A DNA stretch of 10,303 nucleotides from JAOAFZ01 sp964407325 (GTDB lineage: Bacteria > Patescibacteriota > Microgenomatia > UBA1406 > GWC2-37-13), in contig CAYOVA010000036.1 of assembly GCA_964407325.1 (NCBI GenBank), forward strand, positions 1-10,303, read 5' to 3'. Positions 6,195 through 10,303 of the stretch are shown piece by piece (positions within the stretch are counted from its first letter, which is position 1; every line of letters starts with the position of its first letter). Under the pieces are notes generated by a model. It saw nothing but the letters and a program-made list of their open reading frames with translations. It was not told the DNA's origin and made no database searches. Both the position numbers and the translations under genes were made by a program.

Positions 6195-7172
6195 ACCCTC
6201 TACATCTCAGGTGAAGAAGCCGGTGAGCAGATCAAAGAACGGGCAGATCGACTGGGCGTAAGCACGGAAAAGTTCTTTTTCTCTAATACATTACAGCTTG
6301 AGGGTATTGTTGCCGGGATCAAAGCTTCTTCTGGAAAATACGAAATGGTCGTTGTTGATTCAATCCAGACCTTATATGCAGCGGGTGTTGAAGGGCAACC
6401 TGGCAGCGTGTCGCAAATGCGTGAATTAACCTATCAGCTTGTCCAGCTTGCCAAAGAAACCAAGATTCCTATGATAATTGTCGGACACGTGACAAAAGGT
6501 GGCGATGTGGCTGGACCGAAGACTTTAGAACACATTGTTGATGCCGTACTGCTATTTGAAGGTGAACGGGTATCGCAATACCGTGTTTTGCGAAACCAGA
6601 AAAACCGGTTTAGCTCAACCGATGATATTGGTATTTTTTCAATGGGACAAAAGGGATTAGAGCAAATGAGCGAGTCAATTGCTTTCGTTGATAATTCAGT
6701 TGCTCATGTCCCAGGAAAGGCTACAGCGGGGATTATAGAGGGTAACAGACCGTTATTTTTCGAAGTGCAGACGTTAGTTGTACCGACTTCATTACCCATG
6801 CCTCGAAGGGTGGTAAAGGGATTGGATTACAATAAGCTTTTGCTGTTACTTGCTGTATTGCGCAAACATCTGAATCTGAATTTCGATGCTGCTGATATTT
6901 ATGTAAATGTAGTGGGAGGCTTGACTGTGAAATCCCCTGCTTCGGATTTGGCTACTGTAGCTTCGGTTATTTCTTCACTGAAAAATATTCCCCTCTCCAA
7001 TAAATCTATTTTTGTGGGTGAAGTGGGATTATTAGGAGAAATTCGACCAGTTCCCGGGTTCAAGAAAATTGCCGCTGAAGCGAAGCGTCTCAATTTTACC
7101 CATGTGTATACTCACGAAGAAATTAAAGACGTACGGGCTCTCCTCCGTTTGTTAACCTCCAACGCTTCATAA
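6195..7172 (+). CDS. radA: DNA repair protein RadA (Sms), 5' end lost in gap
   Basis: RadA is a RecA-like ATPase that helps process recombination intermediates and drive branch migration. The frame is open from the first base after the gap, giving 325 residues; about 110-120 N-terminal residues (C4 zinc finger and Walker A) are missing. Visible are LYISGEE (2-8), a Walker B-like strand YEMVVVDS (49-56), the GQPGSVSQMRE segment (68-77), VGHVTKGGDVAGP (96-108), and the RadA-specific KNRF motif (136-139). After about residue 175 comes the Lon-protease-like C-terminal domain: YVNVVGGL, SPASDLA, and VGEVGLLGEIRPV (274-286). The RadA motif normally continues as KNRFG, but here it is KNRFSS, replacing the glycine. 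The stop codon abuts the stop of the convergent RodZ-like gene with no spacer. The frame across the gap cannot be judged. Confidence 0.95.
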   Translation, partial: TLYISGEEAGEQIKERADRLGVSTEKFFFSNTLQLEGIVAGIKASSGKYEMVVVDSIQTLYAAGVEGQPGSVSQMRELTYQLVQLAKETKIPMIIVGHVTKGGDVAGPKTLEHIVDAVLLFEGERVSQYRVLRNQKNRFSSTDDIGIFSMGQKGLEQMSESIAFVDNSVAHVPGKATAGIIEGNRPLFFEVQTLVVPTSLPMPRRVVKGLDYNKLLLLLAVLRKHLNLNFDAADIYVNVVGGLTVKSPASDLATVASVISSLKNIPLSNKSIFVGEVGLLGEIRPVPGFKKIAAEAKRLNFTHVYTHEEIKDVRALLRLLTSNAS

Positions 7173-7796
7173 CTACTGGAGTATAAACTTCCGTTCCAGT
7201 CTGTTTGGTTTACCGTTGGCACCGGTGATTTCCACAACAAGCGTGTTTTCCCCTTTTTGCAACGGGAAATCGTATTCGAAGTTTCCATTTTCATCCGGAT
7301 ATACCCGTTCACCGAATATAAAAATCGTTGCGTCTTTCTCGGTTTGCCCTTTTACCTGGATACGATCTACCGAACGGAAAATCGTGTTCGTGGGGGACAC
7401 TAATTGAATTTTAGGCGGCTGTAAATACAAATACACTTGATAGCCAAAGTAAACGCCAAACACAAGAAGCAACATAATTACACCCGTTAAAATTACCCTC
7501 CGCGTTTCGGGGGTAAAATATTTTGATTCTACACGACGCTTAAATTTGCCAGTTTCTTCACGACGTTCGAAGTCCCGTCTAAAGTACGCAATCATCTTTT
7601 CGCGGTCAAGACCAAGAAAATCTGCATAATTTTTTATAAGACCAACAATATATATCTTGGAAGAAAAAGTATCCCATTCGTTTTCTTCAAGCGCCTGGAG
7701 AAATTTTTCCCTGATCTTGGTATGCTTTTCGACATCCTTGAGCGTGTAGCCTAACCGTTTTCGTTCACGAGAAAGAATAGTTCCACTGGATAACAT
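7173..7796 (-). CDS. RodZ-like helix-turn-helix membrane protein
   Basis: The 207-residue protein has a cytoplasmic RodZ/HTH_25-type helix-turn-helix (about 5-65; YTLKDVEKHTKIREKFLQAL then YIVGLIKNYADFLGLD). A basic juxtamembrane stretch (72-100) precedes one membrane helix (about 101-122). An extracytoplasmic beta-rich domain (about 128-207) contains PPKIQLVSPTN, GQTEKDATIFI and GENTLVVEITGANG, resembling an Ig-like or glucodextranase-B-like fold. RodZ links the MreB cytoskeleton to wall synthesis and cell shape; whether this short version binds MreB is inference, since no mreB gene is visible here. The classical RodZ C-terminal domain is replaced by the Ig-like module. The ATG at 7796 is chosen because the HTH begins soon after it and a TACTAT box ends exactly 7 bases before it, suggesting a leaderless mRNA. 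It lies downstream of efp on the same strand and ends directly against radA. Confidence 0.82.
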   Translation of the reverse strand: MLSSGTILSRERKRLGYTLKDVEKHTKIREKFLQALEENEWDTFSSKIYIVGLIKNYADFLGLDREKMIAYFRRDFERREETGKFKRRVESKYFTPETRRVILTGVIMLLLVFGVYFGYQVYLYLQPPKIQLVSPTNTIFRSVDRIQVKGQTEKDATIFIFGERVYPDENGNFEYDFPLQKGENTLVVEITGANGKPNRLERKFILQ

Positions 7797-7803
7797 AGCT
7801 GTA

Positions 7804-7809
7804 ATAGTA
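7804..7809 (-). promoter_or_regulatory. Candidate -10 box for the RodZ-like gene
   Basis: On the minus strand TACTAT ends 7 bases before the ATG at 7796, which would place transcription initiation at about the start codon. The -35 region at 17 bp spacing (TTATTC, 7832-7827) is weak. The box sits just after a possible efp terminator, so an independent start for this gene would make sense. Confidence 0.33.
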
Positions 7810-7810
7810 G

Positions 7811-7845
7811 CAAAAAATAGAGGGGAGAATAAGACAAAATTCCCC
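7811..7845 (-). terminator. Possible intrinsic terminator of efp
   Basis: On the minus strand, GGGGA (7845-7841 region, with flanking C/G bases) can pair with TCCCC ending at 7822, leaving a loop of about 14 bases. It is followed by TCTATTTTTTG with a run of six T (7817-7812). It lies 18-52 bases after the efp stop. The stem is only five pairs, so it may be weak or partial. Seen by eye; no folding energy was computed. Confidence 0.38.
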
Positions 7846-7862
7846 GGTTTTACACGAGTGTG

Positions 7863-8420
7863 TTATGCACGTTCTGAATAAGTACCTGTTTCAGGATTTA
7901 CCACAATCATTTCTCCCTGCTTAATAAAAAGAGGAACCATAACGGTTGCTCCTGTTTCAACAACAGCAGGTTTCTTTGCTCCGGAGACAGTATCCCCTTT
8001 TACTGCATCTTCGGTTTCTATTACCTTCAAACGAACTGCTGCAGGTGGACGAATAGTTAACGGCTTGTCCTGATACATGTATACGAAAATTGTTTCGCCT
8101 TCCTTGAGATAGTTAACAATATCTCCGACTACTGCAAGAGGAATAGTATGCTGTTCGTACGCAGTGTCCATGGTGTAGGCGTTTTCGTTATCTTTATAGA
8201 GATATTGCATTTCAATGCTGCTTACTTCGATAGATTCAACAAATTCGTTTGATTTAAAGGTAAAGTCGATATTTTTCCCTGTGACTACGTTCTTAAGTTT
8301 TGTACGCATAAGAGCAGACCCTTTCCCAGGAGAATAAAATTCAGCTTTCTGCACTTGGCATGGATTGCCGTTATATAAAATAAATTCACCTTTTTTGATA
8401 TTTCCTGCACTGATTCGCAT
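7863..8420 (-). CDS. efp: Translation elongation factor P
   Basis: EF-P binds ribosomes stalled on polyproline stretches and promotes peptide-bond formation. The 185-residue length and three-domain layout are normal: N-terminal KOW-like domain (about 1-62), OB domain II (about 66-127) and OB domain III (about 128-185). The functional loop reads SPGKGSA, with the potentially modified lysine at position 33. The family ending is present as GATVMVPLFIKQGEMIVVNPETGTYSERA, containing the VPxFIxxGExIxVxxxTGxYxxR signature. No modification enzyme (EpmA/EpmB or EarP type) is encoded nearby. A loop lysine is compatible with an EpmA-type, an unmodified or a Bacillus-like state, and the sequence cannot decide between them. 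The ATG at 8420 has no Shine-Dalgarno sequence (preceded by CTTCCGGTT). It is divergent from the gene at 8526 and upstream of the RodZ-like gene. Confidence 0.97.
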   Translation of the reverse strand: MRISAGNIKKGEFILYNGNPCQVQKAEFYSPGKGSALMRTKLKNVVTGKNIDFTFKSNEFVESIEVSSIEMQYLYKDNENAYTMDTAYEQHTIPLAVVGDIVNYLKEGETIFVYMYQDKPLTIRPPAAVRLKVIETEDAVKGDTVSGAKKPAVVETGATVMVPLFIKQGEMIVVNPETGTYSERA

Positions 8421-8465
8421 AACCGGAAGATAAATGTATTAATAGCCCTTATTAGGTAAAGGTAT

Positions 8466-8494
8466 ATTTTAGCAGACTCCTGCTTTAATGGGAA
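8466..8494 (-). promoter_or_regulatory. Weak candidate promoter of efp
   Basis: On the minus strand TTCCCA and TAAAAT (8471-8466) are separated by 17 bases, and would give a leader of roughly 40 bases for efp. A second, weaker option closer to the ATG is TTTACC with TACATT, 16 bases apart. The 105-bp efp/8526 divergent region must contain both promoters, but which efp element is used cannot be settled by eye. Confidence 0.27.
8471..8484. repeat. Short inverted repeat in the divergent efp region
   Basis: AGCAG-actc-CTGCT is a perfect 5-bp inverted repeat with a 4-base spacer. It touches the candidate efp -10 box and lies about 30 bases before the -10 box of the divergent gene. It could be an operator for both directions or a chance palindrome. 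Neither arm is long enough to be convincing. Confidence 0.2.
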
Positions 8495-8512
8495 GAGTAA
8501 GCGAAAATAATA

Positions 8513-8518
8513 TATACT
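8513..8518 (+). promoter_or_regulatory. Candidate -10 box for the gene at 8526
   Basis: TATACT (5/6 match) ends exactly 7 bases before the ATG at 8526, within an AT-rich run. No recognisable -35 lies 16-18 bases upstream (GGGAAG region). The position predicts a leaderless transcript, as for the RodZ-like gene. Confidence 0.35.
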
Positions 8519-8525
8519 TCGTGCA

Positions 8526-9359
8526 ATGCCAAATCCACTTGAAGAATATGAGCCCATGTTCTTGACTTCCTCGTATGTAGTTGAGGGTCCTGCCTATGAA
8601 CAATCCTTTATGACAGAAACGCATCCTCGTGTAGTCACCGTGCTTGGTGAAGGGAACTACCAAAGGACAGTCCAGAGGACTCACGCCATCACCATCCTGC
8701 ACGAGGACCAGAATCGGGAGTACCTGGCAAACGGGATGGAGTATAGTCTTTTCAGCGTCGTACCTGTCTCCCATAAGACCATAAACAACAGAAACTGCGC
8801 ACTCGATCCCAGCATACCTCCAAGACCTCTTAGGGATCTGGCAGAAGAACGGATCTGGCTTACAGAGGTAAGAAAACACCAGCGCGAAGTTGAGCAGAGA
8901 AATGCGGATTTGTATGTGCCTATACAAGGATTAGTTCTTTTCCCACAGTACACTGTTGAATCAGAAGCTGCTCTGAGGGATATTGAGTTTGACGATCCCG
9001 AAAGTGGTGTATTTTACCGGGAAAAGGTAGCTGCCATGATGCCAATTATCTCTTATTCCGGGAATGCACTCTCTACAAAAGTAAGAACTGAGTTGATGCA
9101 GCAGCTTTTTACTACGTCTCGTGATTTTGACCCGGAAGAGGTATTTTCGTATATAAAAGACAGTGCCGAGTTTCATACACCACGTGGAAAATGCACTATT
9201 GAAGCAGTACTGCAATTTAGAAGGGATCTTTTCTACGATTTTCCAAGAAAAATGGGACTGGTGTACCGGGAATGTCAAAAAGGTGATTTAGATCATGCGC
9301 AGTTTATTGCCAGACAGATACTCAATCCTGTAATTGCGATAAGGTATGAGTTGGGCTAG
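8526..9359 (+). CDS. Uncharacterised soluble protein, 277 residues
   Basis: I do not recognise this family. The protein has no signal peptide or membrane segment, so it is probably cytoplasmic. The N-terminal third (to about residue 95) looks beta-rich and mixed (RVVTVLGEGNYQRT, HAITILHEDQNREYL). A charged helix-prone segment at about 102-130 (RDLAEERIWLTEVRKHQREVEQR) could form a coiled coil or helical hairpin. The C-terminal half is mostly helical with many charges (VRTELMQQLFTTSRDFDPEEVFSYI; IEAVLQFRRDLFYDFPRKMG). Only two cysteines occur (91 and 223, plus one at 250 if counted within RECQK), so there is no obvious zinc site. The start is supported by the -10 box 7 bp upstream. It diverges from efp, and its stop shares a CTAG tetranucleotide with the stop of the convergent transporter. 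The long open frame and packing against its neighbours support a real gene. No function is proposed. Confidence 0.75.
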   Translation: MPNPLEEYEPMFLTSSYVVEGPAYEQSFMTETHPRVVTVLGEGNYQRTVQRTHAITILHEDQNREYLANGMEYSLFSVVPVSHKTINNRNCALDPSIPPRPLRDLAEERIWLTEVRKHQREVEQRNADLYVPIQGLVLFPQYTVESEAALRDIEFDDPESGVFYREKVAAMMPIISYSGNALSTKVRTELMQQLFTTSRDFDPEEVFSYIKDSAEFHTPRGKCTIEAVLQFRRDLFYDFPRKMGLVYRECQKGDLDHAQFIARQILNPVIAIRYELG

Positions 9360-10303
9360 GTGATCGATTTGTTTCTTTCGAAGAGTGAGAGGGATTGTAC
9401 AGCTACAAGAATGATTACTATCGTTATTCCCAGTAAAAAAGCAAACTGATTTGGTGAAGTTTTATCAATGTAGTCGCCAATAAAATAGGCAAGAATTGTG
9501 TAGGGAAGATGGGATAACAAAGTCAAGGTGGAAATTGCCGTTGCTCTATTGTGCGAACTAAAAAGTCTGTTCGTAATAATTGACCTGGTATTTCTAAAAG
9601 TAGTCGAGCTCGCAATACGCATAATAATAAGGAGTGAACCGACTATAACTCCCACATATTGCGCAAAAAAGAAGCTTGAAAGAAGTGCGCCTACTGAAAC
9701 AGCTAACAGTATTTTCATTCCCGCAAGTTTCCTGAATTGAGGATATAAGTAAGATGCGAGCGCAGAGAGTATATATCCAACTCCAAAAAGTATTCCGACC
9801 ATTTCCGGCTGAATTCCATATTCCCTAGCTTGAGAAATACCGAGAATAGCAGCTGCTATTGCATATCCCGATTCAATAGTTATAAAAGTTAAAGAAATTC
9901 TAGTAGTTTTAACTGAGTGAAAAAGTTCTTTAAAACCTTGAACATTTTTCACAATAAAATCATTTAGTCTATAATGTTGTGAATCAATTTTTGGCTCCCT
10001 TAATCTGAGAGCTGCTAAAGCTGCAATAAAGGTTAAGACTGCTTGGGCAAGAAAAGGTAAACGAAAGTTAAGTGTATAAAGAAATCCTCCAACAACCGAT
10101 CCGACAAACAAACCAATCCATGTGATTGCTTCAAGCCTCGAAATTACATGATCAAATTGATCCTCCTCACCTGTCTCTTTCAAAGAGTCGTACACTAACG
10201 CTTCCATACTCCCGGAATAGAGAGCGTTCACAAGTGCTGCAACTACCGCAAGAAAAGCAAAGGCAACGAAGGACGTGGAAAACGCTACCGCGACCATTGA
10301 GAT
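9356..10303 (-). CDS. MFS transporter, 5' partial (runs off right edge)
   Basis: This is an integral membrane transporter of the major facilitator superfamily. The frame stays open to the window edge, so the ATG at 10297 is probably internal; about 315 residues are visible against the usual ~400 for a 12-helix MFS protein. Roughly nine hydrophobic helices can be picked out. The cytoplasmic loop SGSMEALVYDSLKETGEED (about residues 28-46 from that ATG) is characteristic of a group of MFS proteins with an ALxYDSL motif. Also visible are GSVVGGFL, GILFGVGYILSALASYLYP, and the RNTRSIITNR loop in the C-terminal half, resembling the symmetric inter-helix loop. The substrate cannot be predicted; drug or metabolite efflux is a common guess for this group but is not supported here. 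Its TAG stop lies on the same CTAG as the stop of the convergent uncharacterised gene. Confidence 0.88.
   Translation of the reverse strand: MSMVAVAFSTSFVAFAFLAVVAALVNALYSGSMEALVYDSLKETGEEDQFDHVISRLEAITWIGLFVGSVVGGFLYTLNFRLPFLAQAVLTFIAALAALRLREPKIDSQHYRLNDFIVKNVQGFKELFHSVKTTRISLTFITIESGYAIAAAILGISQAREYGIQPEMVGILFGVGYILSALASYLYPQFRKLAGMKILLAVSVGALLSSFFFAQYVGVIVGSLLIIMRIASSTTFRNTRSIITNRLFSSHNRATAISTLTLLSHLPYTILAYFIGDYIDKTSPNQFAFLLGITIVIILVAVQSLSLFERNKSIT

Noticed and set aside
7157..7181. 5-bp inverted repeat (CTCCA/TGGAG) flanking the stops of radA and the RodZ-like gene
   Set aside because: It has a 15-base loop and no U-tract on either strand, so it is not supported as a terminator.
8469..8927. 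Minus-strand open frame opposite the start of the uncharacterised gene
   Set aside because: It covers the divergent promoter region and the plus-strand gene, has no recognisable features, and its plus-strand partner fits the neighbouring gene ends exactly.
1..10303. Mobile elements, CRISPR arrays, tRNA or rRNA genes, riboswitches
   Set aside because: No transposase, terminal repeats, spaced direct repeats, cloverleaf-like sequence or long structured leader was seen; nearly all bases are taken up by ordinary genes.

Overview
The window looks like a chromosomal scaffold piece from an uncultured Candidate Phyla Radiation (Patescibacteria) bacterium, probably Microgenomates-like. This is inferred from moderately AT-rich DNA, very tight packing, a GtrA-fused glycosyltransferase, a PEGA/SH3 surface protein, a short RodZ-like protein and a CPR-style UDP-glucose dehydrogenase. 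No marker gene fixes the lineage. TGA is used as a stop (rmlB at 925-927, uxs at 4031-4033) and never occurs inside the clear genes, so the TGA=Gly code of Gracilibacteria/SR1 is excluded.

Bases 1-5139 hold five co-directional plus-strand genes for nucleotide sugars and glycan assembly: rmlB (5' end cut by the window), rmlD, ugd, a UDP-glucuronate decarboxylase (uxs) and a dolichyl-phosphate-mannose-synthase-like glycosyltransferase fused to a GtrA membrane domain. RmlB and RmlD work in the route to dTDP-L-rhamnose. Ugd and Uxs run UDP-glucose to UDP-glucuronate to UDP-xylose. The GT-GtrA protein probably loads a sugar onto a polyprenyl phosphate lipid. Together they suggest a surface polysaccharide or glycoprotein containing rhamnose and xylose/glucuronate. 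Most junctions are overlaps or 3-bp gaps. The 26-bp rmlD-ugd gap carries a good sigma-70-type promoter.

Bases 5141-6043 (minus) encode a membrane-anchored protein with two PEGA domains and a C-terminal SH3 domain. A 100-N scaffold gap (6095-6194) then removes the start of radA, which resumes at 6195 and ends at 7172 (plus). Next come two minus-strand genes, a RodZ-like helix-turn-helix membrane protein (7173-7796) and elongation factor P (7863-8420). Divergent from efp is an unrecognised soluble 277-residue protein (8526-9359, plus). A 5'-truncated MFS transporter (minus) runs off the right edge.

Two layout features stand out. All three convergent gene pairs meet with essentially no spacing (1 bp, 0 bp, and two stops sharing one CTAG). 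None of the eight visible start codons has a clear Shine-Dalgarno sequence, while several have a -10-like hexamer 7-8 nt upstream, suggesting leaderless or near-leaderless mRNAs. I found no mobile element, CRISPR array, tRNA or rRNA. No stretch over 300 bases lacks a gene, apart from whatever lies in the assembly gap.
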